Source: CAJQGY01 sp964523375
Lineage (GTDB): Bacteria > Pseudomonadota > Gammaproteobacteria > Magnimaribacterales > D2472
NCBI GenBank assembly: GCA_964523375.1
Contig: CAZFYG010000030.1
Location: 1 to 6,222, forward strand
Direction: 5' to 3'
Length of the DNA: 6,222 bases
A model generated the notes under the pieces. The model searched no databases and was not told the DNA's origin. It was given only the letters and a program-made list of their open reading frames with translations. A program made the position numbers and the translations under genes. This document shows, in pieces, positions 1 through 5,719 of this stretch; position 1 is the stretch's first letter; every line of letters starts with the position of its first letter.

Positions 1-602
1 AGAACTGTCCAAACATCTAAATTTGGATGAATGATAGGGCCTCCAGCTGACAAAGCATATGCAGTCGATCCGGTTGTAGTAGATATAATTAGCCCATCAG
101 ATCTTTTTTCATAAACAATTTTGTTATTAATATTTAGTTTATATCTCATTAACTGTGTGTATGAACCAGAATGAATAACAATCTCATTAACAGCTTGAAT
201 TTCTTTGTTATCAAAAGTTGCTTTAATCAAGCTTCTTTCTTCAATTTTATAATCTCCTTTTAAAATTGAAACTATCGCTTCCTCAAAATTTGTAACTGTT
301 ACCTCTGTTAAAAAACCAACAGTGCCCATATTGATTCCCAATATTGGTAGGTCATACTTATGATATCTTCTTGCAGCTCCAAGCAAAGTTCCATCACCAC
401 CCATTACAACAATTAAGTCAGCAGAGGACGAAAAATCAGAGTAACTAACATCTAAACCAGAAGCGAAAGTGCTTTTTGATTGATCTAAGGAAACCTTTGA
501 AAAATGCTTGGTTAATATGCAAATTAAATCATGCACAGAAGCCACGACCTCTTTTGACGGGTTATCGAAATCCTTTATTACCAAACCAACTTCATTAAAC
601 AT
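1..602 (-). CDS. nadK: NAD kinase (partial, C-terminus beyond window edge)
   Basis: Cytosolic ATP-NAD kinase, which phosphorylates NAD+ to NADP+ and so sets the NADPH pool. The 200 visible residues read open from ATG at 602 with no break; the family usually has about 290, so roughly the last third lies outside the window. Diagnostic motifs, in order: GGDGT at residues 68-72 (nucleotide binding and catalysis), GINMGTVGFL at about 89-98, the NE pair at 139-140, STTTGSTAY at about 174-182 and SAGGPI at 185-190. The usual TPTGSTAY reads TTTGSTAY here, a small deviation in the NAD-binding loop. The start is chosen because the first beta-strand (residues 4-9) begins where it does in relatives and no in-frame start is seen upstream. 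No Shine-Dalgarno is visible, and a TATAAT box sits 6 nt before the ATG. It is divergent from the dehydrogenase operon. The family call is near certain. Confidence 0.96.
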   Translation of the reverse strand, partial: MFNEVGLVIKDFDNPSKEVVASVHDLICILTKHFSKVSLDQSKSTFASGLDVSYSDFSSSADLIVVMGGDGTLLGAARRYHKYDLPILGINMGTVGFLTEVTVTNFEEAIVSILKGDYKIEERSLIKATFDNKEIQAVNEIVIHSGSYTQLMRYKLNINNKIVYEKRSDGLIISTTTGSTAYALSAGGPIIHPNLDVWTV

Positions 603-608
603 TGCTGA

Positions 609-634
609 ATTATACTCTCTATATATAAATTCAA
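609..634 (-). promoter_or_regulatory. Candidate sigma70 promoter of nadK, apparently leaderless
   Basis: Read on the minus strand, a perfect TATAAT (614 to 609) is followed by six bases (TCAGCA) and then the nadK ATG at 602. A sigma70 start site normally lies about 6-7 nt after the -10 box, so transcription would begin at or within one base of the start codon. The best -35 match is TTGAAT (634 to 629), but its 14-bp spacer is short; TTTTGA at 16 bp is the alternative. The -10 match is clear, the -35 is weak, and no start site has been measured. Confidence 0.5.
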
Positions 635-674
635 AAAATTTCTTTATCTCTTGTATTTACAAATATTTACCTGC

Positions 675-702
675 TCGAAAAAAAATTAATTATCTTTATA
701 AT
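675..702 (+). promoter_or_regulatory. Candidate sigma70 promoter of the acyl-CoA dehydrogenase operon
   Basis: TCGAAA (675-680, four of six matches to TTGACA), a 16-bp spacer and a perfect TATAAT (697-702). The predicted start near 708-710 gives a 5' leader of a little over 20 nt, which includes the Shine-Dalgarno at 720-725. The region is AT-rich, so a chance -10 match is possible. Confidence 0.5.
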
Positions 703-719
703 GGTCACACAAAGTACAA

Positions 720-725
720 AAGGAA
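720..725 (+). promoter_or_regulatory. Ribosome binding site of the first dehydrogenase gene
   Basis: AAGGAA followed by six bases and the ATG at 732. This is the clearest Shine-Dalgarno in the window and fixes the start of the downstream gene. It contrasts with the three genes here that have none in a usable position. Confidence 0.75.
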
Positions 726-731
726 ATATAT

Positions 732-1922
732 ATGGAAAATTTAGATAATTTTAGAAGTGAGGTAAAGGCATGGCTTGATAATAATTGCCCTCCCTCAATG
801 CGAACTGGTGCTGACCCAAAAATTCCTCACGACGAAGTTTGGGGAGGAAGAAAAGCAGAGTATAAAAACCCTGAATCAAAAATTTGGCTCGATAGAATGG
901 GTGAGAAAGGCTGGACTATGCCCACAGTTCCTAAAGAATATGGTGGCGGTGGATTATCTAAAGAAGAAGTTAAGGTTTTAAATGAAGAAATGTTTTTAAT
1001 AGGTGCTAAAACTCCATTACTAAGTTTTGGTATTTGGATGCTTGCACCTGTATTGCTGGAATATGGAACTGAGGAGCAAAAAAAGGAACACCTACCTAAA
1101 ATCATTAAAGGGCAGATTAGGTGGTGCCAGGGATACTCTGAACCTGGATCTGGGTCTGATTTAGCTAGCTTAGCAACAAAGGCTGAGGATAAAGGAGATC
1201 ATTTTCTTGTTAACGGGCAAAAAGTTTGGACATCATATGCTGATAAGGCTGATTGGATATTTGCGCTAGTTAGAACCGGTCCTCTTGAGCCAAAGCATGA
1301 TGGTATTAGTTTTCTTCTCATTGATATGGAGACGCAAGGCGTTTCTACCAAGCCAATAACTTTAATTAGTGGTAAATCTCCATTTTGTGAGACATTTTTT
1401 GATGATGTTGAAGTTCCAAAAGAAAACATAGTTGGTGAATTAAATGCAGGCTGGACAATTGCAAAAAAACTTCTACAACATGAAAGAACATTCATATCTA
1501 ATTTTGGACTTGCTGCCGCAGCAGGAAGCAAAAAAGATTTAGTGACAATTGCTAAAAAACACTTTGGAGAAGAAGCAGGAAAGATTAGTAATTCTTTCTT
1601 TAGAACCGAAGTTGCAGATCATAAAATCAAAGAGCATGCATTTGGCCTGACCTTAAAAAGAGCAGGTGATGAAGGGGGCAAGGCAAGCGCTGTTGCGTCT
1701 ATGTTCAAATATTACGGAACAGAGCACAATAAGAAAAGACATGAATTAATGATCTCTGCAATGGGTAAAGATGGTGTTGCATGGGATGGTGATGAATTTG
1801 ATCAAGAAGATAAAAACCTTACTAGATCATGGTTAAGAACAAAAGGTAACTCCTTGGAAGGTGGCACATCAGAAGTTCAGCTAAATGTCATTTCTAAAAG
1901 AGTATTAGGACTTCCTAGTTAA
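732..1922 (+). CDS. Acyl-CoA dehydrogenase, catalytic (alpha) subunit of a heteromeric pair; pimeloyl-CoA dehydrogenase large-subunit-like
   Basis: FAD-dependent alpha,beta-dehydrogenation of an acyl-CoA, with electrons passed to electron-transfer flavoprotein. At 396 residues it has the usual single-domain ACAD length. Visible blocks: N-terminal helical domain with PKEYGGGG at 67-74; the middle beta-domain with YSEPGSGSDL at 135-144 and VNGQKVWTS at 160-168 (flavin and substrate contacts); and the C-terminal helical domain. Two glutamates sit where ACADs place the catalytic base: E251 in HERTF (isovaleryl-CoA/long-chain type) and E376 in SLEGGTSEVQ (medium-chain type). It lacks the RxQFGxxIGxFQ and QMHGG flavin-contact blocks of ordinary homotetrameric ACADs; the next gene supplies them. 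It starts at ATG 732 behind a good AAGGAA. It is first in a likely operon, with the stop 22 nt before the beta subunit. Family and pairing are secure; the substrate is not known from sequence. Confidence 0.9.
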   Translation: MENLDNFRSEVKAWLDNNCPPSMRTGADPKIPHDEVWGGRKAEYKNPESKIWLDRMGEKGWTMPTVPKEYGGGGLSKEEVKVLNEEMFLIGAKTPLLSFGIWMLAPVLLEYGTEEQKKEHLPKIIKGQIRWCQGYSEPGSGSDLASLATKAEDKGDHFLVNGQKVWTSYADKADWIFALVRTGPLEPKHDGISFLLIDMETQGVSTKPITLISGKSPFCETFFDDVEVPKENIVGELNAGWTIAKKLLQHERTFISNFGLAAAAGSKKDLVTIAKKHFGEEAGKISNSFFRTEVADHKIKEHAFGLTLKRAGDEGGKASAVASMFKYYGTEHNKKRHELMISAMGKDGVAWDGDEFDQEDKNLTRSWLRTKGNSLEGGTSEVQLNVISKRVLGLPS

Positions 1923-1944
1923 ACCCACTATAAAGAGAAATATT

Positions 1945-3084
1945 ATGAAATTAGTTTTAAATGAAGAGCAACAATTTTTAAAAGATACTGCTAAAAATTT
2001 TGCTGAAGAAAGAACTCCAATCAACCACTTCAGAAATCTGAGAGATGCTAAAGACTCTTTATTATGGGATAAAGAAATATGGGGTGAGATGGTAAAACTT
2101 GGTTGGGCAGGAATACTGATTCCAGAAGAGTATGGTGGTTCTGATTTTGGCATAACTGGAATGAGTGTAGTTCTTCAAGAATGTGGCAAAACATTAACGC
2201 CCTCTCCTCTTCTAGCAACAGCTGTATTGGGTGCATATGCTATTAAAGAATTTGGGACAGATGAGCAAAAATCTAAATACCTTCCATTAATAGCTGATGG
2301 TGAAATAACGACAGCTGTAGCTTTTGATGAGTCAAGTCATCACGATATATCAAATACTGAATTAAGTGCTGTTGAAGCAGATGGTAATTTTGTTTTAAAT
2401 GGATCAAAAAAACTAGTCGTAGACGGCTCAAGTGCTGATGTTCTTATTGTATTGGGAAGAACATCAGGCGCAAAAGGTGAGATGGCTGGTCTCAGCTTGT
2501 TTATACTAGAAAGTCACACAGATGGAGTTTCAAGAGCAAAACTTGATATGGCTGACAGTAGAAACTATGCAAACATAGAATTCAATGATGTGGTTGTTTC
2601 TCCAGATGCATTGCTGGGAAGCCAGGAAGCAGGTGGTGAAGCAATGGATCATATATTAGATATTGGGAGAATAGCTTTATCTGCTGAGATGCTTGGCAAT
2701 TCTGAGGCTGCTTTTTCAACCACTATAGATTACCTTAAAGAAAGAAAACAATTCGGAGTGCTAATTGGTACTTTTCAAGCTCTTCAACATAGAGCAGCAG
2801 AAATGTTTTGTGAAATAGAGCTTACAAAATCCTCAGTAATGGCTGCAATGCAAGGAGCCGATGAAAATTCAAACCAACTTCAAGTGCTAGCCAGTCTTGC
2901 TAAATCCATTTCAGGTGACACACTTCATCTTGTTTCAAACGAAGCAATTCAAATGCATGGTGGAATTGGTGTCACTGATGAATATGATTTAGGTTTTTTC
3001 TTAAAAAGAGCGCGAGTGACTGAGCAGATATTTGGAAGTGTTAATTTTCATAAAGAACGTTACGCTAATTTGAGCGGGTTCTAA
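1945..3084 (+). CDS. Acyl-CoA dehydrogenase, non-catalytic (beta) subunit; pimeloyl-CoA dehydrogenase small-subunit-like
   Basis: Partner of the preceding dehydrogenase, 379 residues. It keeps the overall ACAD fold: PEEYGGSDFG at 60-69 in the N-domain, a GTDEQK helix at 104-109, RKQFGVLIGTFQALQHR at 267-283 and QMHGGIG at 336-342. The last two are the flavin-contact blocks that reach into a neighbouring subunit's FAD site. Both catalytic-base positions are lost: the helix-G site reads GR (241-242) instead of ER, and the YEGT site reads IFGS (362-365), with F363 where Glu is expected. The middle domain also lacks the SEPGSGSD and WTS motifs (AFDESSHHDIS and KKLVVDGSS instead). The protein is therefore probably inactive alone and completes the alpha active site in an alpha2beta2 tetramer. 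A weak purine-rich ribosome site (AAAGAGA, 1932-1938) precedes ATG 1945. It is co-transcribed with the alpha gene, judging by the 22-nt gap. Confidence 0.88.
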   Translation: MKLVLNEEQQFLKDTAKNFAEERTPINHFRNLRDAKDSLLWDKEIWGEMVKLGWAGILIPEEYGGSDFGITGMSVVLQECGKTLTPSPLLATAVLGAYAIKEFGTDEQKSKYLPLIADGEITTAVAFDESSHHDISNTELSAVEADGNFVLNGSKKLVVDGSSADVLIVLGRTSGAKGEMAGLSLFILESHTDGVSRAKLDMADSRNYANIEFNDVVVSPDALLGSQEAGGEAMDHILDIGRIALSAEMLGNSEAAFSTTIDYLKERKQFGVLIGTFQALQHRAAEMFCEIELTKSSVMAAMQGADENSNQLQVLASLAKSISGDTLHLVSNEAIQMHGGIGVTDEYDLGFFLKRARVTEQIFGSVNFHKERYANLSGF

Positions 3085-3096
3085 TATTTTTACAAT
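3070..3096 (+). promoter_or_regulatory. Candidate internal promoter before the acyltransferase gene
   Basis: TTGAGC (3070-3075, overlapping the end of the beta-subunit gene), a 15-bp spacer and TACAAT (3091-3096, five of six matches). Six bases (ATTTTG) then separate TACAAT from the ATG at 3103, so a transcript from this site would start at the ATG. The 18-nt gap contains no Shine-Dalgarno. It may only be AT-rich spacer, with translation coupled to the upstream gene. Confidence 0.35.
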
Positions 3097-3102
3097 ATTT
3101 TG

Positions 3103-3996
3103 ATGTGGTTATTAGATAGTTTAAAAAAAATAATTGTAGGGACTGTTACTTTTATATTAATTGTTACAGTTCTTTTCTTCGGGTTTGGCTCTCTTGCCAT
3201 TATAAATTTTCCTCGGGTATTAATACCCTTTAAGTCATTTAAGATTCTGCTCAGTAAAATCTCTAATTTTATAGGAGATATTATTGTTTATTGTTGTAGA
3301 GTAATTATGTTTGTGATGCATCAAAATTCTATACAAATCATTGATGATAATGACTTTGATAGATCAAAGTGGTACTTGGCGATGTCAAACCATCAATCAT
3401 GGGCTGATATATTTATTATTCTTGCAGCAGGCAACTTTAGAATACCTTTAATAAAGTTTTTTATGAAAAAGGAGCTAGCCTGGATACCGTTTATATACCT
3501 AGCAAATAAGACGCTTAATATGCCTTTTGTAAGCAGACATAGCAAAGAGGCTTTGCAAAAAAACCCCTCTTTAAGGCAAGAAGATTATAGAAATACCTTA
3601 GATGCATGCAGAAGGTTCAAAAGATCTCCGTCAACTGTTTTTAGTTATGCAGAAGGAACAAGAAATAATCCTGAAAAATTTAAATTACAAAAATCTCCAT
3701 ATAAGCATCTTTTAAAACCGAAATCAGGAGGAATGGCAACGGCTATATCAGCAATTGATAACATAGATACACTAGTCGACTTTTCATTAATTTATAAATC
3801 AAACAAACGAAGTGCTTGGTCTTTTTTAAATGGAGAAATGAAAGATGTAAAAGTTCTTATTAAGAAATATAAGATTCCTGAGCATTTAAAAAATAAGAAC
3901 TATTCTATTGACGAAAAATACAGAGATGATTTTAAAGATTGGATTGAAGTTATTTGGGAACAGAAAGATAAAGAAATTGAAAAGTTAAAATATTAA
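3103..3996 (+). CDS. yihG: YihG-type 1-acyl-sn-glycerol-3-phosphate acyltransferase (LPLAT/PlsC superfamily)
   Basis: Membrane enzyme transferring a fatty acyl group to a lysophospholipid, most likely lysophosphatidic acid in phosphatidic acid synthesis. At 297 residues it matches YihG-type proteins (about 310) and is longer than PlsC (about 245). An N-terminal hydrophobic segment at about 9-36 anchors it. The acyltransferase signature follows: NHQSWAD at 96-102 gives the catalytic H97-x4-D102 pair, KKELAWIPF at 122-130 and MPFVSRHS at 140-147 form the next block, YAEGTR at 182-187 is the glycerophosphate-binding EGTR, and PKSGGMATA at 206-214 is the fourth block. The order, spacing and C-terminal WEQKDKEIEKL resemble E. 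coli YihG closely. ATG 3103 is preferred to the adjacent TTG at 3100; neither has a Shine-Dalgarno. It follows the beta ACAD by 18 nt, and its 3' end overlaps the convergent gene by 12 bp. Family call strong; the acyl-chain preference cannot be read. Confidence 0.88.
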   Translation: MWLLDSLKKIIVGTVTFILIVTVLFFGFGSLAIINFPRVLIPFKSFKILLSKISNFIGDIIVYCCRVIMFVMHQNSIQIIDDNDFDRSKWYLAMSNHQSWADIFIILAAGNFRIPLIKFFMKKELAWIPFIYLANKTLNMPFVSRHSKEALQKNPSLRQEDYRNTLDACRRFKRSPSTVFSYAEGTRNNPEKFKLQKSPYKHLLKPKSGGMATAISAIDNIDTLVDFSLIYKSNKRSAWSFLNGEMKDVKVLIKKYKIPEHLKNKNYSIDEKYRDDFKDWIEVIWEQKDKEIEKLKY

Positions 3997-4470
3997 TTCT
4001 TTATCGCTCACAATCCAGCCATTTGAATCAGCATAGATCCAATCTCCAGGGCTTATACTCACAGAATCAAACAATAAATCAATCGAACGGCTTCCCAATC
4101 CTCTCTTAACTGTTTTTCTCGGAACAGAGCCTTTTGCGAGGATGCCAATTTGAATATCTTTAAGGATTTCCACATCTCTAACATAACCATTAACTATTAT
4201 TCCTACCCACTCATTCTTAGCTGCGTTGCTTGCAATCTGATCGCCTATCATTGATGCATGATTAATATTTCCTGCGTCTATAACTAAAATTCTTTTGCTG
4301 CCTCTTTCGGCAAGTACCTCTTTTACAATTGAATTATCATCAGGACATTTAACAGTATCAACTTGCCCGTAAAACTTTCCAATGGCTCCATATGACAGGT
4401 AATTTGCTAGAGAAACTTGAATAGAGTCCCCGTGTTCATCGCATAGGTCTGGTGTAGTAAATTCTTTCAT
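3985..4470 (-). CDS. rraA: RraA-family protein (ribonuclease E activity regulator A-like / putative HMG aldolase)
   Basis: At 161 residues it is the same length as E. coli RraA, a trimeric cytosolic protein that binds RNase E and masks its activity. RraA hallmarks: TPDLCDEH at 6-13, FYGQVDTVKC at 33-42 followed by DDNSIVKE (44-51), AAKNEWVGIIVNG at 83-95 and SPGDWIYADSNG at 140-151. The fold is shared with class II 4-hydroxy-4-methyl-2-oxoglutarate aldolases. Those enzymes need an Arg-Asp pair, present here as R98-D99 with G76 upstream; E. coli RraA has Arg-Gln instead. The protein could thus be an RNase E regulator, an aldolase/oxaloacetate decarboxylase, or both. The start at ATG 4470 fits the family N-terminus. 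The only purine run (GGA, ending 3 nt before the ATG) is too close to be a good ribosome site, and a TAGAAT box lies 6 nt upstream. Family certain, function open. Confidence 0.88.
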   Translation of the reverse strand: MKEFTTPDLCDEHGDSIQVSLANYLSYGAIGKFYGQVDTVKCPDDNSIVKEVLAERGSKRILVIDAGNINHASMIGDQIASNAAKNEWVGIIVNGYVRDVEILKDIQIGILAKGSVPRKTVKRGLGSRSIDLLFDSVSISPGDWIYADSNGWIVSDKELIF

Positions 4471-4560
4471 TGATCCATTCTATTACAAATTATCTAGATT
4501 TTTAAAATTTAGATATCTCAAGTACTATCTATAGATAATAAAAATTTTGTAGGGTAGAAA
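4471..4560. promoter_or_regulatory. Divergent intergenic region rich in short palindromes
   Basis: A 90-nt gap between the rraA-like gene (minus strand) and the flavin oxidoreductase gene (plus strand). It contains three perfect palindromes: ATCTAGAT (4492-4499), AGATATCT (4511-4518) and TATCTATAGATA (4526-4537), with centres 19 and 17 bp apart. An imperfect inverted repeat also pairs 4492-4501 with 4505-4514 (one mismatch). For the plus-strand gene I can offer only a weak -10, GATAAT (4534-4539), inside the third palindrome and without a good -35. A Shine-Dalgarno-like AGGG (4551-4554) lies 6 nt before ATG 4561. The palindromes could be operators or just AT-rich sequence. Confidence 0.4.
4477..4505 (-). 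promoter_or_regulatory. Candidate promoter of the rraA-like gene, apparently leaderless
   Basis: Minus strand: TTAAAA (4505 to 4500, four of six), a 17-bp spacer and TAGAAT (4482 to 4477, five of six). Six bases (GGATCA) follow, then the ATG at 4470. The predicted start site coincides with the start codon. The spacing is ideal for sigma70, but both boxes are imperfect. Confidence 0.42.
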
Positions 4561-5718
4561 ATGAAATCACCAATATGTGAAATGTTTGAAATAGAGTTTC
4601 CTCTTGTCGCATTTAGTCACTGTAGAGATGTTGTTGTTGCAGTTTCAAAAGCAGGTGGAATGGGTGTCCTTGGAGCTGTAGGGCACACTCCAGAAATGCT
4701 TGAGCAAGACTTAAAATGGATAGATGAAAATATCGATGGAAAACCATATGGAGTGGATGTCTTAGTTCCAAATAATTTTGAGGGCAAGGGATCCTCTATG
4801 ACGTCTGAAGATTTAAGGAATATGATTCCTCAAGAATACAGAGATTTTAGAGCCGATGTCTTAAAACAATATGATGTTGATGGTGAATCTCTTAGAGGTG
4901 GAATAGATTCAAAGGAAAAAGAAATTCGATCTGATTCAAGATTTGGAAAAAATTTAAAAGAAAAAGGTGCTAAAAAACTTTTAGAAGTAGCTTTCTCCCA
5001 TCCGATTAAACTTATTGCGAATGCCCTTGGAGTTCCGCCAAAGTGGATGTTGGATATGGGTAAAGAAAAAGGTGTAAAAGTTGCTGCTTTGCTAGGAGCT
5101 AAAGAGCATGCAATCAGGCAAGTGCAGGCAGGCGTAGACATTCTAGTTGTTTCGGGAACAGAGGGAGGCGGACATTGTGGCAGTGTTTCTACAATGGTTC
5201 TAATACCTGAAGTTAAGAGAGCCATTAAGGGTTATAGGGATATCCCTATTTTAGCTGCCGGTGGTATTGCAACTGGCGAACAAATGGCAGGAATAATGGC
5301 AATGGGTGCAGATGGGGCGTGGTGTGCTTCAGTATTTTTACCAACTACCGAGGCAGAAACATCTGAGAATATTAAAGAAAAAATGGTTAATGCTTCTTCC
5401 AGTCAAACTGTTAGATCTAAAAGCAGAACTGGTAAACACTCAAGGCAGCTCAAGTCTGCTTGGACTGATGCATGGGAAGCTAAAGATGCTCCAGAGCCAC
5501 TTCCAATGCCGCTACAAACAATGGTTGGAGAGCCAGCATTGGCAATAATATCTAAACAAGCAACTCTTGGGCATGAGGGAGCCAAGGATCTAGACACATA
5601 TTGGGTTGGTCAGGGAATTGGTTTGGTAAACGAAACAATATCAGCAGGACAAACTGTTCAAAAGTTTAAAGAAGAATTTATTGTTGGCTACGAGCGAATA
5701 ACAAATTTATTTGAATAA
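4561..5718 (+). CDS. Nitronate monooxygenase / 2-nitropropane dioxygenase-family FMN oxidoreductase
   Basis: TIM-barrel flavoprotein of the NPD-like FMN-binding family, 385 residues, cytosolic. Family marks: FEIEFPLVAFSHCRDVVVAV at 9-28, AGGMGVLGA at 31-39, AALLGAKEHAIRQVQAGVD at 175-193, SGTEGGGHCGSVSTMVLIPE at 198-217 (H205 at the catalytic-histidine region), then AAGGIATGEQM at 232-242 and MGADGAWCASVFL at 248-260, the FMN-phosphate loop. The opening FSHCRDVV replaces the more common PMAGVS-type start and marks a subtype found, as I recall, in actinobacterial and proteobacterial lipid- or steroid-catabolic settings. A charged stretch at about 72-145, including KEKEIRSDSRFGKNLKEKGA, is extra relative to compact family members. 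True nitronate oxidation is unproven; it could equally be an enoyl-type or other FMN reductase. It starts at ATG 4561, 6 nt after AGGG. Its stop is 1 bp from the convergent Msr gene. Confidence 0.85.
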   Translation: MKSPICEMFEIEFPLVAFSHCRDVVVAVSKAGGMGVLGAVGHTPEMLEQDLKWIDENIDGKPYGVDVLVPNNFEGKGSSMTSEDLRNMIPQEYRDFRADVLKQYDVDGESLRGGIDSKEKEIRSDSRFGKNLKEKGAKKLLEVAFSHPIKLIANALGVPPKWMLDMGKEKGVKVAALLGAKEHAIRQVQAGVDILVVSGTEGGGHCGSVSTMVLIPEVKRAIKGYRDIPILAAGGIATGEQMAGIMAMGADGAWCASVFLPTTEAETSENIKEKMVNASSSQTVRSKSRTGKHSRQLKSAWTDAWEAKDAPEPLPMPLQTMVGEPALAIISKQATLGHEGAKDLDTYWVGQGIGLVNETISAGQTVQKFKEEFIVGYERITNLFE

Positions 5719-5719
5719 T

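Larger units (their letters stand above)
603..731. promoter_or_regulatory. Divergent intergenic promoter region
   Basis: A 129-nt, very AT-rich gap between nadK (minus strand) and the acyl-CoA dehydrogenase operon (plus strand). It holds one recognisable promoter for each side, listed separately, and a ribosome binding site for the plus-strand gene only. I see no tRNA, terminator hairpin or convincing small gene in it. A 78-codon plus-strand reading frame crosses it, but it is mostly antisense to nadK. Confidence 0.6.

Noticed and set aside
175..178. Possible truncation or frameshift of nadK
   Set aside because: The frame was followed from 602 to 1 without interruption and all conserved motifs are present in order. 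The gene is simply cut by the window edge.
508..744. 78-codon plus-strand frame from 508 to 744
   Set aside because: It runs antisense to the start of nadK, continues across the divergent promoter region into the dehydrogenase gene, and its translation is low-complexity Lys/Tyr/Asn-rich with no recognisable motif. nadK explains the strand and conservation better.
827..1531. Minus-strand frames of 92 and 110 codons inside the alpha dehydrogenase gene
   Set aside because: They are antisense shadows of a strongly conserved coding sequence. Their translations are rich in Ser/Pro/Phe from complementary codons and have no family motif.
3100..3102. TTG at 3100 as the start of the acyltransferase
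   Set aside because: It lies directly before ATG 3103, adds one residue and has no Shine-Dalgarno to favour it, so the ATG is preferred.
4471..4479. Three-codon mini-ORF (MDQ) on the minus strand whose TGA overlaps the rraA-like ATG
   Set aside because: ATG-GAT-CAA-TGA overlapping the start codon could in principle couple translation, but it has no ribosome binding site and is short enough to arise by chance. The same bases are better explained as promoter spacer.
4830..5597. Frames on both strands (131, 64 and 80 codons) inside the flavin oxidoreductase gene
   Set aside because: They overlap the conserved TIM-barrel sequence, lack credible ribosome sites and have no recognisable domain.
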